64,000 bases of DNA, taken from Hyphomicrobiales bacterium. Its GTDB lineage: Bacteria > Pseudomonadota > Alphaproteobacteria > Rhizobiales > Xanthobacteraceae. Positions 10,578 through 19,941 of the stretch are shown here, in pieces (within the stretch, counting starts at the first letter, position 1; every line of letters begins with the position of its first letter). The stretch is taken from the NCBI GenBank assembly GCA_016713235.1, contig JADJPN010000003.1, positions 372,001 through 436,000 of the forward strand, read 5' to 3'. The notes beneath the pieces were generated by a model that saw nothing but the letters and a program-made list of their open reading frames with translations, made no database searches and had not been told where the DNA came from. The position numbers and the translations under genes were made by a program.

Positions 10578-11057
10578 CCGCTTGCGATTACATCCGCACT
10601 GGCGGTTACGACACACGCACAAGAGCAGCCGAACCCCAATCGTTTTCCGGCCGCGGGCGGCGCCACCATTCCCATTCTGGAAGGCTACTGGGCGGCGTCG
10701 CAGGGTGCTTGCGCAAAGCTGCAATTGACGAACGAGATACGCCCGCACGTGGGGCTGAAAAGCTTTCCCATCGCGAACAGCGAAAGTTTTCCGGCTTATA
10801 CGTTTCAGTATTTGGGGCCGCGCCTCGGTAACTGGCCGGACGGCCTATGCCATGTGCTTTCGATCAAGCGCGAAACTGGTGGCCGGTTTCTCGTGGGCGG
10901 TTACTGCGGCTCTGAGGCAAGGTCCCGCTATCGCCGGGAAGATCAGTTTTCCGGCGTGGTGACCGTGCAGAACGAGCGGCGCATTTTGATCTCGGCCCAG
11001 GGGGTCGTGCCGGCCGGAGAATTTTTCTTCTGTAAGAGCGTTCCGGCGAAAAAGTAG
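10557..11057 (+). CDS. Putative secreted protein of unknown function
   Basis: The frame encodes about 166 residues with a probable signal peptide (MRRVFFFPLAITSALA, cleavage after THA) and a mature part with four Cys residues (GACAKL, GLCHVL, GYCGSE, FFCKS), suggesting disulfides in the periplasm. I do not recognise the family. The only start that keeps the signal peptide intact is TTG 10557, which lies inside the infA terminator stem. Either the start is mis-drawn because of a base error upstream, or expression depends on read-through. No ATG fits. Confidence 0.6.
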   Translation: MRRVFFFPLAITSALAVTTHAQEQPNPNRFPAAGGATIPILEGYWAASQGACAKLQLTNEIRPHVGLKSFPIANSESFPAYTFQYLGPRLGNWPDGLCHVLSIKRETGGRFLVGGYCGSEARSRYRREDQFSGVVTVQNERRILISAQGVVPAGEFFFCKSVPAKK

Positions 11058-11068
11058 AACGCGGCTTT

Positions 11069-12184
11069 TTAAGCCGCGTCGTCCTTCAATACGCCACGCC
11101 GGATTTGATCCTCTTCGATACTCTCGAAGAGCGCACGGAAGTTTCCTTCGCCGAAGCCATCGTCGCCTTTACGCTCGATGAATTCGAAGAAGATCGGGCC
11201 GATCGCGTTCGACGAGAAGATTTGCAACAGCACTTTCGTCTCGCGCCCGTCGACGACACCTTCGCCGTCGATCAGGATGCCGTTCTTCTCCAGCCGCTTC
11301 AGATCTTCGCCGTGACCCGGCACGCGGCCGTCGACTTTCGAAAAATACACCGCAGGCGGCGAGGGCATGAACTTCAGTCCGTCCGCGCGCAGCTTCTCGA
11401 TGGTCGCGTATATATTCTTGCTGCCGCAGGCGATGTGCTGGATGCCTTCGCCGTTATAGGCGTGGAGATATTCCTCGATCTGCGATTTCTCGTCCGCGCT
11501 TTCGTTGATCGGGATGCGGATTTTTCCGTCCGGGCTCGTCAGCGCTTTCGAAAACAAGCCCGTCAGCTTGCCTTCGATGTCGAAAAAACGGATTTGCTTG
11601 AAGTTGAAAAGCCGCTCGTAAAAGCCCGCCCACACATCCATGCGGCCGCGCTGCACGTTGTGGGTGAGGTGGTCGAGATAATAGAGTCCGACGCCTTCCG
11701 GTTTCGGATCGCGCTTGCCCAGCCACTCGAACTCTTCGTCGTAGGCATTACCTTTCTCGCCATAGGTTTCCACGAAATAGAGCAGCGAACCGCCGATGCC
11801 CTTGATCGCGGGAACGTCGAGCGACTTCGCGCCGTCCTTCGGGTTGGCGGCTTCTGCGCCCATCTCGAGCGCGCGCTTGAAGGCATGGTTCGCGTCCACG
11901 ACACGGAAAGCCATTGAAGGCGCGCAGGGGCCGTGCTTCGCAACAAAATTGAATCCGTGCGAACCGGGCTCTTCGTTGACCAGATAGCTGACCGCGCCCT
12001 GCTGATAGACCGTGATATTCTTGGTCTTGTGCTTCGCGGTCGCCGTGAAGCCCATCAGCTTGAAGAGCGCGTGCAGCTTCTCGGGCTGCGGATGCGCGTA
12101 TTCAACGAACTCGAAGCCGTCGGTGCCCATCGGATTGTGCTTCGAGATCTGCGCCGGTTCGGCGTCGTGCGGGAAGGGACCCAT
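11069..12184 (-). CDS. hppD: 4-hydroxyphenylpyruvate dioxygenase
   Basis: This Fe(II) dioxygenase converts 4-hydroxyphenylpyruvate to homogentisate in tyrosine catabolism. At 371 residues it is full length, with the two vicinal-oxygen-chelate halves. The metal ligands are visible as LDHLTHNV (His), GIQHIACGS (His) and FFEFIERKG (Glu). The C-terminus FREALFE-like stretch (NFRALFESIEEDQ) is typical. A strong ribosome-binding site (AGGAGG) precedes the ATG. An Lrp/AsnC regulator is transcribed divergently 124 bp away, a common arrangement for hppD in this group. Confidence 0.95.
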   Translation of the reverse strand: MGPFPHDAEPAQISKHNPMGTDGFEFVEYAHPQPEKLHALFKLMGFTATAKHKTKNITVYQQGAVSYLVNEEPGSHGFNFVAKHGPCAPSMAFRVVDANHAFKRALEMGAEAANPKDGAKSLDVPAIKGIGGSLLYFVETYGEKGNAYDEEFEWLGKRDPKPEGVGLYYLDHLTHNVQRGRMDVWAGFYERLFNFKQIRFFDIEGKLTGLFSKALTSPDGKIRIPINESADEKSQIEEYLHAYNGEGIQHIACGSKNIYATIEKLRADGLKFMPSPPAVYFSKVDGRVPGHGEDLKRLEKNGILIDGEGVVDGRETKVLLQIFSSNAIGPIFFEFIERKGDDGFGEGNFRALFESIEEDQIRRGVLKDDAA

Positions 12185-12203
12185 GATCGTTTCCTCCTGC
12201 GAT

Positions 12204-12291
12204 TTCGTGTTTCAACGCACAGAATTACCAGAATCTCTTGCAAAGTGCGGTCATTTGAGGCGTTTTACAGGGTAGTAACGCACGAAACACG
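12204..12291. promoter_or_regulatory. Candidate operator in the hppD / lrp divergent promoter
   Basis: CGTGTTTC (12206-12213) and GAAACACG (12284-12291) form an inverted pair across the 124-bp divergent region, and AACGCAC occurs beside each arm. Lrp-type octamers often bridge such spaced sites. Binding by the adjacent regulator is inferred, not shown. Confidence 0.35.
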
Positions 12292-12308
12292 CATAATAAG
12301 GCCTCAAG

Positions 12309-12778
12309 ATGCAACAAACCGTCGCTTTGGACGCCCAGGACCTCGCGATCCTTGCAGCACTTCAGGAAAACGGTGCACTCACCAACGCCGAATTGGCCGA
12401 GAAGGTCCGGCTCTCCGCTTCGCAGGCCTCGCGCCGTCGTTCGCGGCTGGAGGAGGCGGGTGTACTCCGGGGCTACCGCGCGGAAGTCGAGGCAGCGCGG
12501 ATGGGCCTACGGTCACCGTCTCATGTCAGGTGACGCTTGCGACCCATTCCGGCCAGAACGCCAGGCGCTTCCGCGATCTGGTCGCCCATACCCCGGCGAT
12601 TTTGGAGGCGCATGCGCTCACGGGCGACGCTGATTATCTGGTCAAAGCCTTGGTGGAGGATTTGCCGGCGCTTGGCCGTCTCGTGAACGAAGTGCTCCTG
12701 CCGCACGAAAGCGTCGAGCGGGTGCGCTCGAACGTGGTGCTGGAAACGTTGAAACAGGGCACCAAACTGCCGCTCTAG
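12309..12778 (+). CDS. Lrp/AsnC family transcriptional regulator (frameshifted near 12509)
   Basis: The N-terminus is a winged helix-turn-helix (LDAQDLAILAALQENGALTNAELAEKVRLS followed by SQASRRRSRLEEAG), and the C-terminal part is a RAM/AsnC ligand-binding domain (TVTVSCQVTL, VAHTPAILEAHALTGDADYLVKAL). The two halves are in different frames. Restoring one A in CCTACGG at about 12509 reads MGLTVTVSCQV and gives 156 residues, the normal size. It is divergent from hppD and probably controls it in response to an aromatic amino acid or related metabolite (inference). Confidence 0.88.
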
Positions 12779-12871
12779 TGCGCTGGGCCTTTTCCTTGAC
12801 ATCCCCAGCCCCCCATGCGCTTTTCCCCGCGATTTTACAGGCGAATCCGAAACCCCAAATCTTGAAGTCCA

Positions 12872-14673
12872 ATGCATCGCTACCGCTCCCATAACTGCGG
12901 CGCGCTCCGCGCCTCGCACATCGGCGAAACTGTCCGGCTTTCGGGCTGGTGCCATCGCATCCGCGACCATGGCGGACTGCTCTTCATCGATCTGCGCGAC
13001 CACTATGGCGTCACGCAGGTCGTCGCCGATCCGGATAGCCCGGCTTTCAAGACCGCGGAGAAGCTGCGCTCGGAATGGGTCGTCCGCGTCGACGGTAAGC
13101 TGCGCAGACGCCCGGAAGGCACCGACAACAAGGAACTGCCGACCGGCGAGGTCGAACTGTTCGCGACCGAGATCGAAGTGCTCGGCGCGGCCGGCGAACT
13201 CCCCGTTCCCGTGTTTGGCGACGCCGAATACCCCGAAGAGCTGCGCCTGAAGTATCGCTTCCTCGATCTGCGCCGCGACCGCATTCACAACAACATCATG
13301 AAGCGCGGGCAGATCATCGACAGCTTGCGCCGCCGCATGAAGGAGCAGGGCTTCTTCGAATTCCAGACGCCGATTTTGACGGCCTCGTCGCCGGAAGGCG
13401 CGCGCGACTTCCTCGTGCCGTCGCGGCTGCATCCCGGCAAGTTCTACGCGCTGCCGCAGGCGCCGCAGCAGTTCAAGCAGCTGCTGATGATCTCGGGCTT
13501 CGACCGCTATTTCCAGATCGCGCCGTGCTTCCGCGACGAAGACGCACGCGCCGACCGCTCGCCCGGCGAATTCTATCAGCTCGATATCGAGATGAGCTTC
13601 GTGACCCAGCAGGACGTGTTCGACGCGGTCGAGCCGGTCATGCGCGGCGTGTTCGAGGAGTTCGGCGGACGGCAAGCCGGTGACGCCGAAGTTTCCGCTG
13701 ATTCCCTTATGCGGAAGCGCTGCGGAAATACGGCTCGGACAAGCCCGACCTTCGCAACCCGATTGAAATGCAGAACGTCACCGAGCATTTCAAGGGTTCG
13801 GGCTTCAAGATTTTCGCAGGCATGATCGAGAACGATCCGCAGGTCGAAGTCTGGGCGATCCCGGCCAAGACCGGCGGCAACCGCGCGTTCTGCGACCGCA
13901 TGAATTCGTGGGCGCAGGGCGAAGGGCAAAAGGGCCTCGGCTATATCTTCTGGCGCGAAGGCGAAGAAGGCGGTGCGGGTCCGATTGCGAAGAACATCGG
14001 CGTTGATCGCACCAGCGCGATCCGCGATCAGCTTCGGCTCGCGATTGGCGACGCCGCTTTCTTCATCGCCGGCAAGCCGAAGGACTTCGTGAAGTTCGCG
14101 GGTCCCGCGCGGACGAAAGTGGGCGAAGAGTTGAACCTCGTCGCGAAAGATCGCTTCGACTTCTGCTGGATCGTCGATTTTCCGATGTTCGAGTGGAGCG
14201 AGGAAGAGAAGAAGATCGACTTCTCGCACAACCCGTTCTCCATGCCGAACATGGACCCGGATGAATTCCTTGCGCTCGACAACGCCGACAAGGACAAGAT
14301 CCTCGGCATGAAGGCGATCCAGTACGACATCGTCTGCAACGGCATCGAACTGTCGTCCGGCGCGATCCGTAACCATCGTCCGGAAGTCATGAAGAAGGCT
14401 TTCGCGATCGCCGGTTACGGCGAGGACGTGCTGGAAGCGAAATTCGGCGGCATGCTGCGTGCGCTGTCTTACGGCGCACCGCCGCACGGGGGCATTGCAC
14501 CGGGCGTCGACCGCATCGTCATGCTTCTGTGTGGCGAAGAGAACCTGCGCGAAGTGGTGCCGTTCCCGATGAACCAGCGCGCGGAAGACTTGCTTATGGG
14601 TGCGCCGTCGGAAGTGACGACCAAGCAGCTTCGCGAACTGCATATCCGGCTGTCTTTGCCGGACAATAAATAA
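12872..14673 (+). CDS. aspS: Aspartyl-tRNA synthetase (two single-base insertions, 13667 and 13707)
   Basis: Class II synthetase that charges tRNA-Asp (or, in the non-discriminating type, also tRNA-Asn). The N-terminal OB domain (SHNCGALRASHIGETVRLSGW), motif 2 (FRDEDARADRSPGEFYQLDIEMSFV region) and motif 3 (GAPPHGGIAPGVDRIVMLL) are present. Between EEFG and KYGSDKPDLRN the frame changes twice. Removing one G at 13667/13668 and one T at 13707/13708 restores FGDGKPVTPKFPLIPYAEALRKYGSDKP and a 599-residue enzyme. Such damage in an essential gene argues for sequence error. The stop overlaps the next start as TAATG. Confidence 0.92.
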
Positions 14674-15461
14674 TGGAACGCTCCGCGAGCGGGTTGCAGG
14701 GGCAGGGTGCCGCGTCGCTCGGCACCACCAACCACTTTGTGCTCGCGAAGCTGCGCGAAGCCGGAAAGTTCGAAGGCGTGGTGCTCGATCTGGGTGCCGG
14801 CACCGGATACTTCACGCGGCTGCTTTCGGCGCAGCGCGAGAAAGCCGGTTTGAAACCGGGCGAGAAGCTGGCGGCTTGCGACATCGCCGGCGGCGCGTTC
14901 AAGGCAGACGGCGTCGAATTCAAGGAATGCGATGCCAATGACGGCCTGCCTTATGCGGACGCGTCCTTCGACGCGGTGGTCGCGATCGAAGTCTTCGAAC
15001 ACACGCGCGCGCCCTACGACGTCATCGCGGACGTGTATCGTATCCTGAAGCCGGGCGGCCTGCTTGTATTCTCGGTGCCCAATCCGGGTCACGCGCTTTC
15101 GCGTGTGAAATTTCTCTTCAGCGGTCACTTTCATATGTTTCCGTCGCCCAGCATCAAGCCGGAAAACGGCGGCCGGATTTGCGGACATATCGCAGCGCTG
15201 CCGTATCAGTACTGGAATTATGCGTTGCGCCGTGCCGGCTTCAAAAACATCGAATTGCATCGCGATCGCTCCAAGCGCAGCGCGTCGATCATCGCCGGAT
15301 TGATCTGGCCGATGACAAGGCTTGCCACCTCGCGCCATGTCGCGCGCATCAAGCGCCGCGAACTGCCGCTTTACGAAGAGACAAACGAAGTCGCCCGCGC
15401 CGCGAATTCATGGGAGGCTTTGACCTCCCGCAGTCTTGTCATGGTTGCGACGAAAGGCTGA
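14673..15461 (+). CDS. Class I SAM-dependent methyltransferase
   Basis: 262 residues with a Rossmann methyltransferase core: SAM-binding motif VLDLGAGTGYFTRLL, then PYADASFDAVVAIEVFEHT and LKPGGLLVFSVPN. The ATG overlaps the aspS stop (TAATG), so translation may be coupled. Five nucleotides separate it from a nucleotide-sugar dehydrogenase. The company of glycosyltransferases suggests a role in modifying a surface glycan or lipid carrier, but the substrate cannot be read from sequence. Confidence 0.85.
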   Translation: MERSASGLQGQGAASLGTTNHFVLAKLREAGKFEGVVLDLGAGTGYFTRLLSAQREKAGLKPGEKLAACDIAGGAFKADGVEFKECDANDGLPYADASFDAVVAIEVFEHTRAPYDVIADVYRILKPGGLLVFSVPNPGHALSRVKFLFSGHFHMFPSPSIKPENGGRICGHIAALPYQYWNYALRRAGFKNIELHRDRSKRSASIIAGLIWPMTRLATSRHVARIKRRELPLYEETNEVARAANSWEALTSRSLVMVATKG

Positions 15462-15466
15462 TCCGG

Positions 15467-16748
15467 ATGCACGGCCGCAAAATAGCAGTCATCGGTCTCG
15501 GCTATGTCGGCCTGCCGGTCGCGGTCTCTTTTTCGCGCGCGGGCTCGAATGTCATCGGATTCGATATCGACGCGAGCCGGGTCGATGAGTTGCGTGCCGG
15601 GCAAGGATCGCACCAAGGAAGTCGATACGGCCGAGCTGAAAATCCGAAGCTGAAGATCACGCATGACGTTGCCGACCTGAAGGCGGCCGACTTCTTCATC
15701 GTCACCGTGCCGACGCCGATCGATATCGCCAACCGGCCGGACCTGCGCGCCGTGACGTCTGCGAGTGAAACCGTCGGCAGCGCGCTGAAGCGCGGCGACA
15801 TCGTCGTCTATGAATCGACCGTCTATCCCGGCGCGACCGAGGAAGTCTGTCTGCCGATCCCGGGAGCAGAAGTCGGGGCTGAAGGGCGGGGTAGATTTCA
15901 AGATCGGTTATTCGCCGGAGCGCATCAATCCAGGCGACGCCAGGCATCGCTTTGAGACGATCATTAAAGTTGTGTCGGCGCAGGACGAGGAAAGCCTGAA
16001 GATCGTGGCCGATGTGTATGGCTCGGTCGTCACCGCTGGCATTCATCGCGCCCCTTCGATCAAGGTCGCGGAAGCGGCGAAGGTGATCGAGAACACGCAG
16101 CGTGATCTCAACGTTGCCTTCATGAACGAGCTTTCCTCGCTGTTTCGCAAGCTCGATATCGACACGCATGACGTGCTCGCTGCCGCGAACACGAAGTGGA
16201 ATTTTCTGCCCTTCACGCCGGGTCTCGTCGGCGGTCACTGCATCGGCGTCGACCCGTATTATCTGACGCACCGCGCCGAGATCGCGCGTTACCACCCCGA
16301 AATCATTCTCGCCGGGCGGCGCATCAACGATGGCTTCTCGCAGGTCGTGGCGCAGGAATGCCTGCGCTTACTCTTGAATACGAAGTCGCCACAGAAGCGC
16401 GTGAACGTTCTTGGCATGACCTTCAAAGAGAACGTGCCGGATGTGCGCAACTCGAAGGTCGCCGATCTCGTGCGCACGCTGAAAGCGAGCGGAGCGATTG
16501 TGACCGTCTGCGATCCGGTCGCCGACCGGGAGCTTGCGCGTCATGAACATGGCGTTGAGCTTGTGGCGCTGAAAGACCTGAATCCTGCCGAAGCCGTGAT
16601 CTTCGCGGTCGCGCACAACGAATTCCGGCAGGACGGCTGGGGCACCGTGAGACAAGCCCTCGGCGGCGACGGCGGCATCGTGCTCGATCTGAAAGCGGTG
16701 CTTGATCGGACGAAGAAGCCCGCAGGGATTACGCTCTGGCGGCCTTGA
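15467..16748 (+). CDS. Nucleotide-sugar dehydrogenase, TviB/WbpO-like (three small indels)
   Basis: The UDP-glucose/UDP-HexNAc 6-dehydrogenase family oxidises C6 of a UDP-sugar to the uronic acid with two NAD+. The Rossmann motif is IAVIGLGYVGLPVAV. The catalytic region is LVGGHCIGVDPYYL, with GGHC carrying the active Cys. The frame is disturbed at 15602 (extra C), 15639-15642 (one A missing) and 15862-15864 (extra G). Correcting these reads DELRAGKDRTKEVDTAELKN and later LEEKSGLKG-like sequence, giving 426 residues. The close match to the Vi-antigen TviB/WbpO group favours a UDP-N-acetylhexosamine substrate. Confidence 0.88.
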
Positions 16749-16749
16749 G

Positions 16750-17838
16750 CTAACGGCGTTCGATCGCCAGCTTGAACACGCGTTCCATGTCGTCGAGCAT
16801 TTTCTTGCGCGTGTAACCGGCTTCGATATGCGCACGCGCGGCTGTGCCGAGACGTTTTGCCAGCGCCTCGTCCTCGATGACGCGTTTGATCGCGGCGGCG
16901 AGGGCAGCCGCATCGCCGCGCGGCGTGAAGAGGCCGGTTTCGCCCTCGCGGACGAGTTCGGTAATCGCACCGGACGGCGTGGTCACGACGGGGAGCCCGC
17001 TTGCCATCGCTTGCGACATCGCCTGTGGGACGCCTTCATCGACCAGCGAAGGCAGCACAAACACATCCATCATGTTCAGCCAGCGGGTGACGTCTTCCTG
17101 TCTTCCGGTGAAATGCACGCGGTCCGCGATACCGAGTGCGGCGGCTTCCTGCTTCAGAGGTTCAAGCTGGAATCCGTCGCCGACGACGAGCAATTTGAGA
17201 TCGCGCAGCTCGGGCCGTGCCGCGGCGGCCAGCAGCACCGGCACGCCTTTGCCGCGCCGAAGCGTTGCAACAATGCCCACGACTTTATCGCCGGAGGCAA
17301 ACGGGCCACCTTGCCGCGCCTGCGTGCGGTCGCGCGGGGAGAATTTTTCGGTATCGGTGCCGGTCGGCACCGAAAATACGCGCGCTGGATCGAGTGCAAC
17401 GTTTTTGATCAGCATGTCGCGTACCGCATTGCCGGTACCGACGACGAGCGTAGGGACCGTGCGATAGATGAAGCGGCTGGTCGTGCTGGAGCGTACCGGC
17501 GCGCCCAGATGGCGCACACGCACCACTGGAATCCCGCGACCGAAGCGGGTGGCAAACGCGCTGATCCAGCTATCGGTCGAACTGTGCGTGACGACGACGT
17601 CCGGTTTGAATTCGGCGATCACGTTCTTGAGCTGCCGGAGCGCACTGAAATTACGGTTGAAGATCGGCGCGGGGAAAAATGGAATGCCGCGTTTGGGTGC
17701 CGCGAGCGCGATCTGCGCTTCAGCCGGTGCCGCAATTGCGACGGTATGTCCACGCGCGATCAATCCTGCGCTCTCGTCGAGCACGCGGATTTCCTGGCCG
17801 CCCCAGCCGACCGAGCTTTCGGTATGAAGAATTCGCAT
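16750..17838 (-). CDS. Glycosyltransferase family 4
   Basis: A 362-residue GT-B enzyme. The N-terminal domain starts MRILHTESSVGWGGQEIRVLDES, the glycine-rich donor-side loop of GT4 enzymes. The C-terminal domain has VVGIVATLRRGKGV, FTGRQEDVTRWL and the E-x7-E-like LPSLVDEGVPQAMSQAMASG. It is probably a cytoplasmic, membrane-associated step in lipopolysaccharide or exopolysaccharide assembly. Its ATG overlaps the stop of the next upstream GT4 (TAATG on the minus strand), so the two are translationally coupled. Confidence 0.9.
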   Translation of the reverse strand: MRILHTESSVGWGGQEIRVLDESAGLIARGHTVAIAAPAEAQIALAAPKRGIPFFPAPIFNRNFSALRQLKNVIAEFKPDVVVTHSSTDSWISAFATRFGRGIPVVRVRHLGAPVRSSTTSRFIYRTVPTLVVGTGNAVRDMLIKNVALDPARVFSVPTGTDTEKFSPRDRTQARQGGPFASGDKVVGIVATLRRGKGVPVLLAAAARPELRDLKLLVVGDGFQLEPLKQEAAALGIADRVHFTGRQEDVTRWLNMMDVFVLPSLVDEGVPQAMSQAMASGLPVVTTPSGAITELVREGETGLFTPRGDAAALAAAIKRVIEDEALAKRLGTAARAHIEAGYTRKKMLDDMERVFKLAIERR

Positions 17839-19013
17839 TACGCCGATGTTTCCTTCGCGACCCGCTCATACAACGCGAGCAGTCGGTCCGCCATCAATTC
17901 GGTATCAAAACGCGCGGCAACCGCGCGGGCGCGCTGTTTCGTTTCGGGTATATCCGAAAGCCGGAGCGCAATCTTGATTGCATCCGCAAGACCCGGAATG
18001 TCGTTCGCATCGCGCACCAGACCCGGATCGATTTCGCGCGCAATGTCCCGCGCGCCGCAGGCTTCCGATGTGACGACGGGAAGACCAGCCGCAAAGCCTT
18101 CGAGCGTGGCGGACGGGAAGGGATCATAGATCGAAGGCAGGATCATCGCGTCGGCGGCAGCAAGATACGGCAGCACGTTCTCCTGCCGGCCGAGAAACAG
18201 CACGTCCGCTTCAATGCCGAGACGTTTGGCAAGCGCACGATAGCGTGACTCGCGCTTTTCATGTCCGACCACAAGCAGCGTCGCGCGCGTGCCGCTGCGT
18301 GCCAGTGCTTCGATCGCTTGCGCAACACCTTTGCGTTCGTAGCCGGAGCCGATCAGCACAAAGACTTTTTTGCCTTCCGAAATTTTGAGCGTTGCTTTCG
18401 TTTCGCTGCGAAGCGGCTTTAGCTTGGTTTCGCCGTAACGCGACAGGTCGATCCCGTTCTGGATCAAATGAATACGCTCGCGCGGGTAAGCGAAATGCGT
18501 CACGATCTCGTCCGCGACCATTTGCGAATTCACAATCACCGCTCTGAGGCGCGGGCTCGCGAACATTTCGCGCTCCAGCCGCATGACATCGCGGTGATAA
18601 CCGCTGATATTTTGAAACAGTCGCTTCAGCGCGCCCATGCCGCGCGCGCGCTGCGCGAGATAGGCCGCGTGGACGCCGTCCCCTGCGCGGTAAATGTCGC
18701 AGCAGGCAAGCCGCTCATGCGACTGCACGAGCGTGCCCTGCATCGAGGAGATGATCGCACATGCAGCTTTCGCAAAGCGGGAATCACGGCTCGATCGTGG
18801 TGTGCGCGAAGGATCGCAGCGGTGAAACGCGAGACCTTCCTGCGGGACCCATTCGCGCGCAATGATTGAAATAGGGACCCCCCGTTTGCCGAGCGCTTCC
18901 AGGGTGCGGTTCAGAATGAGTTCACCGCCGCCATAGCGGGAAAATTTCTGGCGCACGAATGCGAGTTTGGGGAGCTGTGTCACGGGCTGGACGGAAGAAC
19001 TTTGCTGCGGCAT
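17838..19013 (-). CDS. Glycosyltransferase family 4
   Basis: 391 residues from ATG 19013 (MPQQSSSVQP); the frame stays open further upstream, but that stretch overlaps the divergent GT2 gene and looks non-coding. N-terminal domain LAFVRQKFSRYGGGELILNRTLEAL; C-terminal GT4 domain with FVLIGSGYERKGV, LFLGRQENVLPYLAAADAMILPS and DPFPSATLEGFAAGLPVV. This resembles WaaG-type transferases that extend the lipopolysaccharide core, though the acceptor is not certain. It is the first gene of a two-gene minus-strand operon. Confidence 0.9.
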   Translation of the reverse strand: MPQQSSSVQPVTQLPKLAFVRQKFSRYGGGELILNRTLEALGKRGVPISIIAREWVPQEGLAFHRCDPSRTPRSSRDSRFAKAACAIISSMQGTLVQSHERLACCDIYRAGDGVHAAYLAQRARGMGALKRLFQNISGYHRDVMRLEREMFASPRLRAVIVNSQMVADEIVTHFAYPRERIHLIQNGIDLSRYGETKLKPLRSETKATLKISEGKKVFVLIGSGYERKGVAQAIEALARSGTRATLLVVGHEKRESRYRALAKRLGIEADVLFLGRQENVLPYLAAADAMILPSIYDPFPSATLEGFAAGLPVVTSEACGARDIAREIDPGLVRDANDIPGLADAIKIALRLSDIPETKQRARAVAARFDTELMADRLLALYERVAKETSA

Positions 19014-19107
19014 ATCGTGCTTCTTCGAGATAAGCGAGCCATTTGCCGCTCCGAAAGGGCCTCGCCTCAGATAGCCCGAAACGGACTGTCTTCGCAACGA
19101 AACGGAT

Positions 19108-19860
19108 ATGCCGCGTCTTTCCCTGATCGTCATCACCAAGAACGAAGAAGCCTCGATCGGGCGCTGCTTGCAATCGGCAGCCGGTATCGCGGACGAGATC
19201 GTTGTGGTCGATAGCGGCAGCACCGACCGCACGCTCGAGATTGCACGCGCGTTCGGCGCGAAGATTCTGGAGCCCGGTGATTGGCCCGGTTTCGGTCCCC
19301 AGAAGCAACGCGCGCAGGAGGCTGCCAGCGGAGAGTGGATTCTGTCTCTCGATTCCGACGAGTGGATGGAAGAGGGCCTCGTTCGCGAAATCCGGGATGT
19401 ATTGAACGATCCCGCCGCCGCGCCGGGATACCGGATGCCGCGCCGTAATCGCTTCATCGGCAAGATCGTTCGCTTTGGCGGCTGGTGGCCCGACCACGTC
19501 TTGCGGCTTTATCGCCGCGACAAAGGCCGCTTCAACGATAACCTCGTGCACGAGAGCGTTGTCGTGGATGGCGAAGTGCGCACACTGAACAACCCGATCG
19601 AGCACAACACCATCGTCAGTGCCGAGGATGCGAGCGGCAAGGTCGAGCGTTACGGCGAGATCGCGGGACGAGAGCTGATCGCCCGTGGCCGCAGATGTAG
19701 CGCATTCGAAGCGCGGTTGCGGGGCGCTGCCGCGTATCTTCGGAGCTTCGTTCTACAGCTCGGCTTTCTCGACGGGGCCACGGGTCACCGCGTGGCTCGC
19801 TATCAATCGCGCTACACGTACAAGAAGTGGGCGAGGGTCGCCGCCACGAATACCCGCTAG
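19108..19860 (+). CDS. Glycosyltransferase family 2, WaaE/KdtX-like
   Basis: 250-residue GT-A enzyme starting MPRLSLIVITKNEEASIGRCL, with EIVVVDSGSTDRT and the DxD-like LSLDSDEWM. The pattern WWPDHVLRLYRRD, followed by NLVHESV, is typical of WaaE/KdtX lipopolysaccharide core glucosyltransferases. It is divergent from the GT4 pair with about 95 bp between, so the three transferases probably work on the same envelope glycan. Confidence 0.9.
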   Translation: MPRLSLIVITKNEEASIGRCLQSAAGIADEIVVVDSGSTDRTLEIARAFGAKILEPGDWPGFGPQKQRAQEAASGEWILSLDSDEWMEEGLVREIRDVLNDPAAAPGYRMPRRNRFIGKIVRFGGWWPDHVLRLYRRDKGRFNDNLVHESVVVDGEVRTLNNPIEHNTIVSAEDASGKVERYGEIAGRELIARGRRCSAFEARLRGAAAYLRSFVLQLGFLDGATGHRVARYQSRYTYKKWARVAATNTR

Positions 19861-19941
19861 CGGCTGGTCTCCTGATCGTTAACGCAGTCTTAATCCCGAC
19901 CGGCTCCTATGTAGAGAACCGGGCGGTCAAGGGCGTATTGC

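Noticed and set aside
11060..11080. Terminator between the secreted-protein gene and hppD
   Set aside because: ACGCGGC/GCCGCGT forms a stem, but it overlaps the hppD stop and no T-tract follows on either strand.
16702..18129. Long plus-strand frame opposite the two GT4 genes
   Set aside because: The minus-strand GT4 proteins are unambiguous; the plus frame is their antisense shadow.
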